The position numbers and the translations under genes are program-made. This document shows positions 34,806 through 42,746 of a DNA stretch of 64,000 nt, one piece after another (within the stretch, counting starts at the first letter, position 1; each line of letters begins with the position of its first letter). The stretch is from Streptomyces sp. SPB162 (GTDB lineage: Bacteria > Actinomycetota > Actinomycetes > Streptomycetales > Streptomycetaceae), in the NCBI RefSeq assembly GCF_029504575.1, contig NZ_JAQFII010000001.1, forward strand, positions 1,202,501-1,266,500, read 5' to 3'. The notes beneath the pieces are model-generated. The model worked only from the letters and a program-made list of their open reading frames with translations. It was not told where the DNA came from and did not search any database.

Positions 34806-35366
34806 TCAGCCGGTGGCCGCGGTCGCGAGGTCCTTCACCAGCAGTTCGAACTCCAGGTCGTCGCGCTGCGGCAGCCCGAAGCGCTCGTCCCCGTAGGGGA
34901 AGGGATGCGTCTGACCGGTCCGGGTGTAACCGCGGCGCTCGTACCAGGCGATGAGGTCCACGCGCGCCGTGATGACCGTCATCTGCATCTGCGCCACGTC
35001 CCACTCCTCGGCCGCGAAGCGCTCGGCCTCCGCGAGGACCGTCTTCCCGAGGCCGCCTCCCTGCGCCGACGGCCGGACCGCGAACATTCCGAAGTAGGCG
35101 TGGTTCCCGCGCCGTTCGAGGTGGCAGCACCCGATCAGCTCGCCCGCGCGCTCCACCAGGACGAGTCGGCTGCCCGGCTTCTCGATCACCTCGACGACAC
35201 CGGCCGGATCCGTCCGCTGCCCCTCCAGGATGTCCGCCTCCGTCGTCCACCCGGCCCGGCTCGCGTCCCCCCGGTACGCCGACTCGACGAGTGCGACGAC
35301 GGCGGGGGCGTCGGCCGGCGTGGCCGTGCGGAAGGTCGGCTGCACTGTGCGCTCGCTGGTGTCCAT
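34806..35366 (-). CDS. GNAT family N-acetyltransferase
   Basis: A 186-residue acetyltransferase. The acetyl-CoA motif A is MFAVRPSAQGGGLGKTVLAEAERFA (Q/RxxGxG/A reads QGGGLG). The N-terminal strand TFRTATPADAPAVVALVESAYRGD is the typical opening. The C-terminal segment has VDLIAWYERRGYTRTGQTHPFP. The substrate is unknown. It is convergent with the IS481 remnant side and divergent from the VOC gene. Confidence 0.9.
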   Translation of the reverse strand: MDTSERTVQPTFRTATPADAPAVVALVESAYRGDASRAGWTTEADILEGQRTDPAGVVEVIEKPGSRLVLVERAGELIGCCHLERRGNHAYFGMFAVRPSAQGGGLGKTVLAEAERFAAEEWDVAQMQMTVITARVDLIAWYERRGYTRTGQTHPFPYGDERFGLPQRDDLEFELLVKDLATAATG

Positions 35367-35423
35367 GGGGCCGAGGCTACCGGCAGACGCATCCGGGGTG
35401 CGGGGGGCGGGTAGCTACAGCGC

Positions 35424-35810
35424 ATGGTGAATGTGGTGAGCAGCCGGATCCTGTTGCAACCGGCCGACCTGGAACGATCCCGCGCCTTCTACCGGGACGA
35501 TCTCGGGCTGGCGATCTACCGGGAGTTCGGCAGCGGTCCCGAGCGCGGCACGGTGTTCTTCCTGGGCGGCGGCTACCTGGAGCTCTCCGGGCGCTCCGGG
35601 GCGCCGATGAGTTCGGCGCTGCGCGTCTGGCTGCAGGTCCCGGACATCGCCGCGGCCCACACCGAGCTGGCCGACCGCGGGGTCCCCGTGCTGCGGCCTC
35701 CGCTGAAGGAGCCGTGGGGGCTGTTCGAGATGTGGATCGCGGATCCGGACGGACTGGAGATCGTCCTGGTGGAGGTGCCGGCCGACCACCCGATCAGATA
35801 CCGGCCCTGA
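35424..35810 (+). CDS. VOC family (glyoxalase/bleomycin-resistance) protein
   Basis: A 128-residue vicinal-oxygen-chelate protein: paired beta-alpha-beta-beta-beta modules from SSRILLQPADLERSRAFYRDDLGLAIYREFG to IAAAHTELADRGVPVLRPPLKEPWGLFEMWIADPDGLEIVLVE. The end-strand DPDGLEIVLVE carries the conserved metal-binding Glu. Functions vary (lactoylglutathione-lyase-like, dioxygenase or resistance), so the substrate is open. Its 3' end overlaps the convergent MocR gene end by 17 bp. Confidence 0.88.
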   Translation: MVNVVSSRILLQPADLERSRAFYRDDLGLAIYREFGSGPERGTVFFLGGGYLELSGRSGAPMSSALRVWLQVPDIAAAHTELADRGVPVLRPPLKEPWGLFEMWIADPDGLEIVLVEVPADHPIRYRP

Positions 35811-37224
35811 CTTCGGCGAAGGCGGTCGCGAGCCGGCGGATCCCCTCGTCGATCTCCTCGCTGCCGCTGGTGTCGGCGAAGCTGACGCGGATGTACGGCG
35901 CCGGGGCCTCCGCGGCGAAGTAGGCGCGTCCGGCCGCGACCGCGACCGAGGCGCGCAGCGCCGCCGTGCACAGCGCCGTCTCGTCGGTGCCCTCGGGCAG
36001 CCGCAGCCACAACAGGTAGCCGCCGGCCGGGACCCGGTCGGGGACCAGTTCCGGCAGGTCGCGGCGGAGCGCGGCCAGCATCGCGTCGCGCCGCTCGCGC
36101 AGGCCCGCCGCGACGGTCCGCAGGTGGCGCGGCCAGGCGGGCGCGCCGACGAGTTCCAGGGTCGCCTCCTGGAACGGGCGGGGGACGAAGAAGCTGTCGA
36201 CGACCTGGATGGCGCGCAGCCGTTCCACCACCGGCCCGCGGGCGATGAGCGCGCCCACCCGCAGACTGGGCGAGGTGGGCTTGGTCAGTGACGTCACATG
36301 GACGACGGTGCCGTGCGGGTCGTCGGCGACCAGCGGCGCGGGCAGCGGGCCGCCGTGGCCCAACCGCCGGGCGAAGTCGTCCTCGATCACGAATGCGCCG
36401 GCCGCGCGGGCGATCGCCGTGACCCGCTCCCGCCGCGCCGGGGCGAGGACCGCGCCCGTCGGATTCTGGAAGAGCGGCTGGCAGAAGAACACCCGCGCAC
36501 CGGTGGCGTCGAAGGCTTCCTCGAGCAGGTCCGGCCGTACGCCGTCGGCGTCGGTCGGCACCGGGACCGGCCGCAGTCCGGCCGCGCGGGCCACCGCGAG
36601 CACACCGGGGTACGTCGGGGACTCGACCAGCAGCGCGGAGCCGGGCGGGGCGAGCGCGCGCAGCGCGGTGGTGAGCGCGGCCTGGCCGCCCGCCGTGACC
36701 AGCACCTGGGCGGGTCCGACGCCGGCCTCCCGCGCGAACCAGGCGCGCAGCGCCGTCAGCCCCTCCACCGGCGGCCGGTCCCACGCTCCGGGCCGGCGGG
36801 CCGCGCGCGCGAGCGCGGCGCCGAGGGCTTGCTGCGGCTGGAGGTCCGCGTGCAGATAGCCGCCGTTGAGCGGGATCACGCCGGGCGGCGGAGCGGCGAG
36901 GGTGGCGAGCACGCCGGAGGCGTCGACGACGCGGGGCGCGGGCTCGGCGTGCTGGTCCCCGGCGGTCAGGGCGACCTGCTGCCATGAGGTGTCGGCCAGG
37001 GCGGCGGGGGGCGCCGCCTGCGACCGGTACGTGCCGGAACCGGGGCGGGTCTCCACCAGACCCTCGGCCGCGAGCGCGGCCAGCGCTCGGGAAACGGTCA
37101 CGGGGCTGACGCCGAACCGGTCGACGAGCGAACGACTCGACGGCAGTTTCGCTCCCGGCGAGAAGCGCTTCAGCTCCCCCCGCAGCACGTCTGCCAAGGA
37201 AGCCGAACTGCTACTGTCATTCAT
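35794..37224 (-). CDS. MocR-type PLP-dependent transcriptional regulator
   Basis: A 476-residue GntR/MocR fusion. The winged helix is at about 10-75 (LPSSRSLVDRFGVSPVTVSRALAALAAEGLVETRPGSGTY). An aminotransferase fold I domain follows, with VTAGGQAALTTALRALAP, the Asp in AFVIEDDFARRLG and the PLP lysine in TSLTKPTSPSLRVGA. As MocR proteins do, it probably binds PLP and senses an amino compound. Its start codon overlaps that of the divergent EamA transporter by 2 bp, within a palindrome, so it very probably regulates that exporter. The 3' end overlaps the VOC gene. Confidence 0.92.
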   Translation of the reverse strand: MNDSSSSASLADVLRGELKRFSPGAKLPSSRSLVDRFGVSPVTVSRALAALAAEGLVETRPGSGTYRSQAAPPAALADTSWQQVALTAGDQHAEPAPRVVDASGVLATLAAPPPGVIPLNGGYLHADLQPQQALGAALARAARRPGAWDRPPVEGLTALRAWFAREAGVGPAQVLVTAGGQAALTTALRALAPPGSALLVESPTYPGVLAVARAAGLRPVPVPTDADGVRPDLLEEAFDATGARVFFCQPLFQNPTGAVLAPARRERVTAIARAAGAFVIEDDFARRLGHGGPLPAPLVADDPHGTVVHVTSLTKPTSPSLRVGALIARGPVVERLRAIQVVDSFFVPRPFQEATLELVGAPAWPRHLRTVAAGLRERRDAMLAALRRDLPELVPDRVPAGGYLLWLRLPEGTDETALCTAALRASVAVAAGRAYFAAEAPAPYIRVSFADTSGSEEIDEGIRRLATAFAEVRAGI

Positions 37225-37229
37225 GACAG
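37216..37229. promoter_or_regulatory. Palindrome spanning both divergent start codons
   Basis: TGTCATTCATGACA (inverted repeat TGTCAT/ATGACA, 2-bp centre; arms are 7 bp if the flanking C and G are included) covers the minus-strand ATG of the MocR gene (37222-37224) and the plus-strand ATG of the transporter gene (37223-37225). There is no room for ribosome-binding sites, so both mRNAs may be leaderless, or the true starts are slightly downstream. Confidence 0.65.
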
Positions 37230-38116
37230 CACACAATAGCGCTATCGCTCTCCGGCCGATAGCGGTGAACGGCACCGCCCTCGCCGCCCTCGGCGTCGCG
37301 ATCTTCTCCTTCACCTTCCCCGCGACCCACTGGGCGCTCGGCGGCTTCGGGCCGTGGACCACGGTCGCGGTACGCGGCGTACTGGCCGCGGTCATCGCGG
37401 GTGCCTGTCTGCTCGCCGGACGGGCACCGGTCCCCGCGCGGAAGCACTGGCCGGGGCTGCTGGTCGTCGGGCTCGGGGTCGTCGTCGGGTTCCCGCTGCT
37501 CACGACCCTGGCGCTGACGACCACCAACACCTCGCACGCCGCCGTCGTCATCGGCGCCCTGCCGCTGGCGACCGCCATCGTGGCCGCCGCCCGGGAGGGG
37601 AACCGCCCGTCGCGGACCTTCTGGGCCGCCGCCGTCGCGGGCGCCGGCGTGGTCACCGTCTTCACCCTCGCGCAGAGCGGCGGGGCACCGACCGCCGGTG
37701 ACCTCTACCTTTTCGGCGCGCTGGCGGTGTGCGCGGCGGGCTACGCCGAGGGCGGCCGGCTGGCGCGGGTAATGCCCGGGCTGCGGGTCATCTCCTGGGC
37801 GCTGCTCGCGATGCTGCCGTTCACCCTGGTCGGCTCGCTCCTCGCCCTGACCTTCGAGCCGGTGCACCTCAGCGGCCGGCCGCTGCTGGGGCTGGCGTAC
37901 CTCGCGGCCGTCTCCCAGGTCCTCGGCCTCATGGTCTGGTACCGGGGCATGGCCGCCATCGGCGTCGCCCGCGCCAGCCAGCTGCAACTCGCGCAGCCGC
38001 TGCTGACGCTGGTGTGGTCGGCGGCGCTGCTCGGCGAGAACCTGGGCGCCGCCACCCCGCTCGCGGCGGTCGCCGTGCTGGTCTGTGTGGCGGTCACCCA
38101 GCGCGCCCGGACGTGA
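37223..38116 (+). CDS. EamA (DMT) family transporter
   Basis: A 297-residue ten-helix drug/metabolite transporter made of two EamA repeats. The first starts around ALGVAIFSFTFPATHWALGGFGPWTTVAVRG and the second around LYLFGALAVCAAGYAEGGRLARVMPG. Members export amino acids or related metabolites. It is divergent from a MocR regulator, which fits export of an amino compound. The start codon lies inside the palindrome; a downstream GTG at 37264 is an alternative. Confidence 0.85.
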   Translation: MTAHNSAIALRPIAVNGTALAALGVAIFSFTFPATHWALGGFGPWTTVAVRGVLAAVIAGACLLAGRAPVPARKHWPGLLVVGLGVVVGFPLLTTLALTTTNTSHAAVVIGALPLATAIVAAAREGNRPSRTFWAAAVAGAGVVTVFTLAQSGGAPTAGDLYLFGALAVCAAGYAEGGRLARVMPGLRVISWALLAMLPFTLVGSLLALTFEPVHLSGRPLLGLAYLAAVSQVLGLMVWYRGMAAIGVARASQLQLAQPLLTLVWSAALLGENLGAATPLAAVAVLVCVAVTQRART

Positions 38117-38264
38117 CCGCGACCCGACCGTAGCGGGCGCCCCCCGGGTACGTCCGTGCGCTCGGGTGTGCGCCCTCGTGGCTGGGCAACTCTCCAGCGG
38201 ACCGCCGTCGCCGACGGACGCGGGGCGGCCGGTGGGCGGGAACGCCGCGAACGGGAGGCCGGTC

Positions 38265-38792
38265 ATGCACGGACCACCGCTGGTGGGGTGGCTGCTGGTC
38301 GTACTCAGCGCCGCGACGGGGCTGTCGTGCCTGCTGCGGCACGCCGCGCGCGACGAGGCCCTGATGGGGGCCGGCATGGCGGTGATGGCCGTACCGCTGT
38401 CCGTACTCGACCCCAGGCCCTGGGTGACGCTGCTGCTCGCGGTGGTCTTCGCCGCCGCGGCCGTCCGGGCCCTGCTGCTCGCCCGGCGCCCCGGTCACCA
38501 TCTGCACCACGCCCTGGGCGCCGCCGCGATGGTCTACATGGCGGCGGCGATGGGCACGTCGGCCCCCGCCGGCGGCCACGCCGGGCACCCCGCGGCGGGC
38601 GCTCCGCTGCTGACCGGGGCGCTGCTGCTGTACTTCGCCGGGTACGTCCTGGCGGCCGGGGCCCGGCTGGTGACGGTGCCGGCCGTCGCCCCGGCGGGCG
38701 GTCCGCCGGCCGGGGCGCCGATCGCGCCGGAACTGGCGGCGTGCCGGGTCTCCATGGCGCTGGGCATGTTCGCCATGCTGCTGGCGCTGTGA
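38265..38792 (+). CDS. DUF5134 family integral membrane protein
   Basis: A 175-residue membrane protein with about five hydrophobic segments, recognised as DUF5134-like from LVGWLLVVLSAATGLSCLLRHAARDEALMGAGMAVM and the HHLHHALGAAAMVYMAAAMG stretch. His clusters (HHLHH, GGHAGH) suggest metal binding, but this is only inferred. The start at 38265 follows a GGGAGG site. A small hairpin follows the stop. Confidence 0.7.
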   Translation: MHGPPLVGWLLVVLSAATGLSCLLRHAARDEALMGAGMAVMAVPLSVLDPRPWVTLLLAVVFAAAAVRALLLARRPGHHLHHALGAAAMVYMAAAMGTSAPAGGHAGHPAAGAPLLTGALLLYFAGYVLAAGARLVTVPAVAPAGGPPAGAPIAPELAACRVSMALGMFAMLLAL

Positions 38793-38809
38793 CCCCGGTC
38801 GTCCCGGGG
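38793..38809. terminator. Short hairpin between convergent genes
   Basis: 6-bp arms (38793-38798 and 38804-38809) around 5 nt, directly after the DUF5134 stop. It is a weak terminator candidate. Confidence 0.4.
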
Positions 38810-38813
38810 CGCG

Positions 38814-39935
38814 TCAGCAGGCGAGGGCGAGCGGCGGGTGCCAGACCTGGCCGTCGCCGGGGGTGCCGGACGGCGGGGTGGAGTTGAGCGGTACGAACCG
38901 CATCCGCGCTCCGGCCTCGTTCCGGTCGCCGGTCCACAGGTCGATGGACTGCCAGGCCTGCCCGTCGACGACCGACACGGTGCGGGCCTGTCCGCCGCAG
39001 CTGTTGGCGGAGATGAGACGGCGGCCGTTCGCGGGCTGGCCGAACCCGAGGTTGGGGGGCGCGACCCAGCTCCCGTACAGGTTGGTGGTGGTGGCGTAGC
39101 CGGTACCGGTACCGGTGCAGTAGCCGCAGCCGGGATCCGAGTAGGTGAGGAAGTACTGCCCGCTGGAGCGGTCGTACCAGCCGCCGGGGCTCTCGATGTT
39201 CTTCAGTCCGGCGACGCTCAGTCCGCCCACGCCGGACCCACCGACGCCGTACACGTTGAGCTCCTCGATGGAGAGGGAGAGCGCGCCGCCCATCGTGCAC
39301 ACCAGCGCCGGCGCGGCGCCCGGGGTGACGGAGTCGATGAAGCCCATGTCCCCGTTCCCGGTGCAGAACTTCAGGCTGGGCTTGGCGTACGAGCCGTACG
39401 GCGGACCGGCGGAGGGACCGCAGGGGCCGGCGGGTCCGTTGCAGCCCATCGCGTTGTAGGCGTGGGTCTTGTCGCGGGCGAAGTCGGCCGGGGAGTTGAA
39501 CCACAGGATCCACACCCCGTCGTCGCTGCCCCAGCCCCTGCGCTGGATCATCCGGGCGTTGAAACAGCCCGCCCCGGTACCTCCGCACTCCACCTGCCAG
39601 GACGTTCCGGTGAACGGATCGGTCTCGTTCGGGCCGAACAGCAGGGTCGGTGTGGACCACGGGCCCAGGAGCGAGGGCGCGGTGGACACCTTGAACCCGC
39701 AGAACGGCGTGTTGGCCGTCCCCCACTGGAACCCGCAGCCGTACGCGGTGCCGTACGCGTAGTAGGTGCCGCCGAACTGCTGGACGGTGCCGTCATGCAG
39801 GTCGAGCGAGGCGGGCAGCGTGAACGCCGCTGGTCCCCCGGGCGCCGGGTCGGCGTGGGAGACGGACGCGCTCCCGAGGAGCGCGACGCAGGAGAGGACA
39901 AGGGCGGCGAGCAGAGCACCGATACGGCACACCAC
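38814..39935 (-). CDS. Secreted GH43-like beta-propeller protein
   Basis: A 373-residue exported protein. The signal peptide MVCRIGALLAALVLSCVALL to SHADP looks Sec-cleavable. The mature part resembles the five-bladed propeller of glycoside hydrolase family 43. It opens with LDLHDGTVQQFGGTYYAYGT, like the GH43 blade-1 catalytic-base strand (D in LHDGTV), and contains further blade-like Trp/Gly strands. It has many Cys residues (for example CGGTGAGCF and CGYCTG), consistent with disulfides. It likely acts on an extracellular polysaccharide, but specificity and even activity are uncertain. Confidence 0.65.
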   Translation of the reverse strand: MVCRIGALLAALVLSCVALLGSASVSHADPAPGGPAAFTLPASLDLHDGTVQQFGGTYYAYGTAYGCGFQWGTANTPFCGFKVSTAPSLLGPWSTPTLLFGPNETDPFTGTSWQVECGGTGAGCFNARMIQRRGWGSDDGVWILWFNSPADFARDKTHAYNAMGCNGPAGPCGPSAGPPYGSYAKPSLKFCTGNGDMGFIDSVTPGAAPALVCTMGGALSLSIEELNVYGVGGSGVGGLSVAGLKNIESPGGWYDRSSGQYFLTYSDPGCGYCTGTGTGYATTTNLYGSWVAPPNLGFGQPANGRRLISANSCGGQARTVSVVDGQAWQSIDLWTGDRNEAGARMRFVPLNSTPPSGTPGDGQVWHPPLALAC

Positions 39936-40209
39936 GCCTCCAGTTCGGTGAGGTCCTCGCGGACGAGGTCGCGGGCGAGTCGTTCCGATGATCGGCTCGC
40001 ATCACGCAGCGTAGGGGGAGGGTTCCGGTACGTGGCGCGACGCGGCGGAGCGCCGCCCGACGTCACCCATAGCGACGAAGCGAAGTGCGGCGTGCAAGGG
40101 TCGGCGTGCGGGACGGGTGAGGCGTGAGGGGCGAGGGGTGTGTGAGGCGTGCATCACTTAGTGCGGCGGACCGTACCCGCGGATCCACCCGCCTCCTAGG
40201 CTGGGCGCC
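39936..40209. other. Divergent promoter region, GH43-like gene and M56 gene
   Basis: A 274-bp gap with G-rich runs on the plus strand (GAGGGGCGAGGGG). I see no BlaI/MecI-type palindrome and no additional gene. Confidence 0.35.
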
Positions 40210-41148
40210 ATGACGGTCCCGTTCGTGCTGCTGGTGGTCGGCGCACTGGCGGCGGCGATGACGCCGCGCCTGCTGTCCCGTGCCGCCTGGCCGGAGCGCG
40301 AACCCGTGCTGGCCCTGTGGGTCTGGCAGTGCGTCGTCGGCGCCGTCCTGCTCTGCTGTGTCCTGGCGATGGCGCTCAGCGCCGCGGCGGCCTCGGCCGC
40401 GGTGCGCTGGCACCTGTTCGGCTTCGCCCCGCACGGTGTCGTGGACGCGTACGGTCTGCCCGGCTACGGGCGCTGGGCCGGATCGCTGGCGATCCTGCTG
40501 GCCTGCGGCGGCGTGTGGACCGCCGCGATGCTCACCCGCGAGGTGCGCGGGGCACGCGCACGACGCCGGCAGCGGCGCGCGGAACTGCTCGTCCGCTCCC
40601 CCCGGCTGCCCGGCGAGGAGCCGCCGGCCGGTGACCGGCTGGTGGTGCTGGAGGGCGACCGGCCCGACGCCTGGTGGCTGTCGGGCGCGCAGCCGCAGCT
40701 GGTCGTCACCACGGCCGCGCTGCGCCGGCTCAAGGGCCGCCAGCTCGACGCCGTACTCGCCCACGAACAGGGCCACGTCCGTGCCCGGCACGATGTACTG
40801 CTGCACTGCGCGGGTGCGCTGGCCTCGGGCTTCCCGCAGGTCCCGGTCTTCGCCGGGTTCCGCGACCAGGTGCACCGGCTGATCGAACTGGCTGCCGACG
40901 ACACCGCCTCCCGCCGCTTCGGCCGGCTCACCACGGCACTGGCGCTGGTCGAGCTCAACGAGGACCGCGGGGTCTTCGGCCCCTGCCCGACCCCGCTCGC
41001 CGAACTGCCGCGCCGGGTGCACCGCCTCCTGGACCCGGCCCCGCGACTGGCCCCGGTACGCCGCGCGAGCCTGACCGCCACCGCCCTCCTCGTCCCGGCC
41101 GTCCCCCTGCTGATCGCCTTCGTCCCGGGCCTCAACGCGCTCACCTAG
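40210..41148 (+). CDS. M56 family metallopeptidase (BlaR/HtpX-like)
   Basis: A 312-residue membrane protein with hydrophobic segments at the N-terminus, around residues 30-65 and 90-110, and at the C-terminus. The zinc motif is VLAHEQGHVRARHDVLLH (HExxH as HEQGH). LIELAADDTASRRFG is the conserved downstream segment with the third ligand. M56 proteins are usually paired with a BlaI repressor gene; none is present here. The stop codon TAG is part of the CTAG at the left end of the fold-back element that follows. Confidence 0.88.
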   Translation: MTVPFVLLVVGALAAAMTPRLLSRAAWPEREPVLALWVWQCVVGAVLLCCVLAMALSAAAASAAVRWHLFGFAPHGVVDAYGLPGYGRWAGSLAILLACGGVWTAAMLTREVRGARARRRQRRAELLVRSPRLPGEEPPAGDRLVVLEGDRPDAWWLSGAQPQLVVTTAALRRLKGRQLDAVLAHEQGHVRARHDVLLHCAGALASGFPQVPVFAGFRDQVHRLIELAADDTASRRFGRLTTALALVELNEDRGVFGPCPTPLAELPRRVHRLLDPAPRLAPVRRASLTATALLVPAVPLLIAFVPGLNALT

Positions 41149-41307
41149 TGCTCTGGCCGGAAGGGTTTGCCTGCTTCGCGGCGTCCGGCGGGGTGCGTCG
41201 CACGGCGGAGGATCGTCCTCGCACCGGTACTCGGACGACTCCGACAACGCAGCGAAGTGCCCTGCCGGACGCCGCGAACCGGTGAACCTTTCCAGCCAGA
41301 GCTCTAG
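41145..41307. mobile_element. MITE-like fold-back element, about 163 bp
   Basis: Terminal inverted repeats of 27 bp (41145-41171 and 41281-41307; 22 of 27 match) each begin with CTAG. The interior continues as a near full-length fold-back: CGCGGCGTCCGGC pairs with GCCGGACGCCGCG, and GGATCGTCC with GGACGACTCC. It has no coding capacity. CTAG at both edges fits a target duplication of IS5- or IS630-type transposition. It is inserted exactly at the stop codon of the M56 gene. Confidence 0.8.
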
Positions 41308-41328
41308 GCCGGCCCAAGGGCGTGTCGT

Positions 41329-41358
41329 GTCGCGGGCCAGGCGGGACTTTCACCACAC
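41329..41358 (+). repeat. Second copy of the 30-bp repeat
   Basis: Inverted relative to the copy at 34510-34539, 29 of 30 bases identical. It lies 21 bp from the right end of the fold-back element, in the upstream region of the lipid operon, with no transposase nearby. Confidence 0.85.
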
Positions 41359-41370
41359 GCCCCAGCCCGC

Positions 41371-41403
41371 CGGAACCGCGGAAGATCCTCAGTCTTCCGC
41401 GGT
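41371..41403 (+). promoter_or_regulatory. Palindrome with a candidate ECF promoter, upstream of the lipid operon
   Basis: Inverted repeat ACCGCGGAAGA (41375-41385) / TCTTCCGCGGT (41393-41403) with a 7-nt loop. Overlapping it, GGAAC at 41372-41376 and GTC at 41392 are 15 nt apart, close to the GGAAC/GTC pattern of ECF sigma promoters. It could equally be a terminator for the M56 gene. 71 bp separate it from the first start codon. Confidence 0.45.
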
Positions 41404-41474
41404 CGCACCAATCCGCGCCCGCCGCCGTTCCGAATACCCGACAGGACATGCGGGTGCGAGGAGGGCGGGCTGTG

Positions 41475-42746
41475 ATGACGGAACGACGTCGGGTCGCGAT
41501 CATCGGGAGCGGGATCGCCGGACTCAGCGCCGCGCACGTCCTGGGCGGGACGCACGACGTCTCGCTCTTCGAGGCGGACGCCCGGCTCGGCGGTCACGCC
41601 GACACCCATGAGGTGGTGGCCGCGGACGGCGGCCGGGCGTTCGCCGTCGACACCGGATTCATCGTGCACAACCGCCGTACGTACCCGCTGCTGACGCGGC
41701 TCTTCGCCGAACTGGGCGTGGCCACCCAGGAGACCGACATGAGCATGTCGGTGCGCTGCGACGGCTGCGGCCTGGAGTACGCGGGCGCCCGTGGCGCGGC
41801 GGGACTCTTCCCGCGCCCGGGCAACGCGGCCAACGGCCGCTATCTGCGGCTGCTCGCCCAGGTACCGCGCTTCCACCGGGCCGCCCGCGAACTGCTGGCA
41901 CGGCCGGCGGACGGCCCGGAGCCGACCCTCGGCGCGTTCCTCGCCGAACGGCGGTTCCCGCCCTACTTCGTCTCGCACTTCATGACGCCGCTGGTCTCCG
42001 CCGTCTGGTCCTGCGGCGCGGAGCAGGCCGCCGGCTATCCCGCCCGATACCTCTTCCGCTTCCTGGACAACCACGGGATGCTCGCGGTGACCGGCGCCCC
42101 GGCCTGGCGGACCGTCACCGGCGGCTCGCACGAGTACGTCCGCCGGATCGCCAAGCAGCTGACCACCGTGCACACCTCCGCCCCGGTCCACGCGCTCACC
42201 CGGCACCCCGGCGGCGTGCGGCTGCGGACCCGCGACGGCGCCGAGCACACCGCGGACGCCGTGGTCGTCGCCGTCCATCCCGACCAGGCGCTGCGGCTGC
42301 TCGCCGACCCGACGCCCGCCGAGGCCGAGGTGCTGGGCGCGTTCTCCTACTCCCGCAATCCCGCGCTGCTGCACACCGACGCCTCCGTGCTGCCGCGGGC
42401 CCGCGGCGCGCGAGGCTCCTGGAATTACCTGCTGCCCTCGTGCGAAGCCACCCCCGACCGGGTCCTGGTCAGCTACGACATGACGCGTCTGCAACGGCTG
42501 GGCACCCCGCGGGAGTACGTCGTGACCCTCGGCGGCGAGCGGCTCGTCGACCCGGCCCTGGTCCTGGACCGCATGGACTACGCGCACCCGGTCTTCACCA
42601 CGCGCTCGGTCGCCGCGCAACGCCGGCTGCCGGAGCTGAACGGCTCCGTCACCACGTTCGCCGGGGCTTACCACGGCTGGGGATTCCACGAGGACGGCTG
42701 CCGCTCCGGGGTCGCAGCGGCGGCTGCGCTGGGGGTGCGGTGGTGA
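41475..42746 (+). CDS. FAD-dependent amine oxidase-type oxidoreductase (lipid operon gene 1)
   Basis: A 423-residue flavoprotein. The N-terminal dinucleotide fold is RVAIIGSGIAGLSAAHVLGG and then SLFEADARLGGHADTH, and the substrate/FAD loop has DTGFIVHNRRTYPLLTRLF. The FAD C-terminal motif reads VTTFAGAYHGWGFHEDGCRSG. The family (NAD(P)/FAD-dependent oxidoreductase, with relatives next to CFA-type methyltransferases) is presumed to oxidise or desaturate a lipid-linked substrate. It overlaps the DUF1365 gene by 4 bp. The longer frame from 41322 is unsupported. A GTG at 41472 precedes the ATG. Confidence 0.85.
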   Translation: MTERRRVAIIGSGIAGLSAAHVLGGTHDVSLFEADARLGGHADTHEVVAADGGRAFAVDTGFIVHNRRTYPLLTRLFAELGVATQETDMSMSVRCDGCGLEYAGARGAAGLFPRPGNAANGRYLRLLAQVPRFHRAARELLARPADGPEPTLGAFLAERRFPPYFVSHFMTPLVSAVWSCGAEQAAGYPARYLFRFLDNHGMLAVTGAPAWRTVTGGSHEYVRRIAKQLTTVHTSAPVHALTRHPGGVRLRTRDGAEHTADAVVVAVHPDQALRLLADPTPAEAEVLGAFSYSRNPALLHTDASVLPRARGARGSWNYLLPSCEATPDRVLVSYDMTRLQRLGTPREYVVTLGGERLVDPALVLDRMDYAHPVFTTRSVAAQRRLPELNGSVTTFAGAYHGWGFHEDGCRSGVAAAAALGVRW

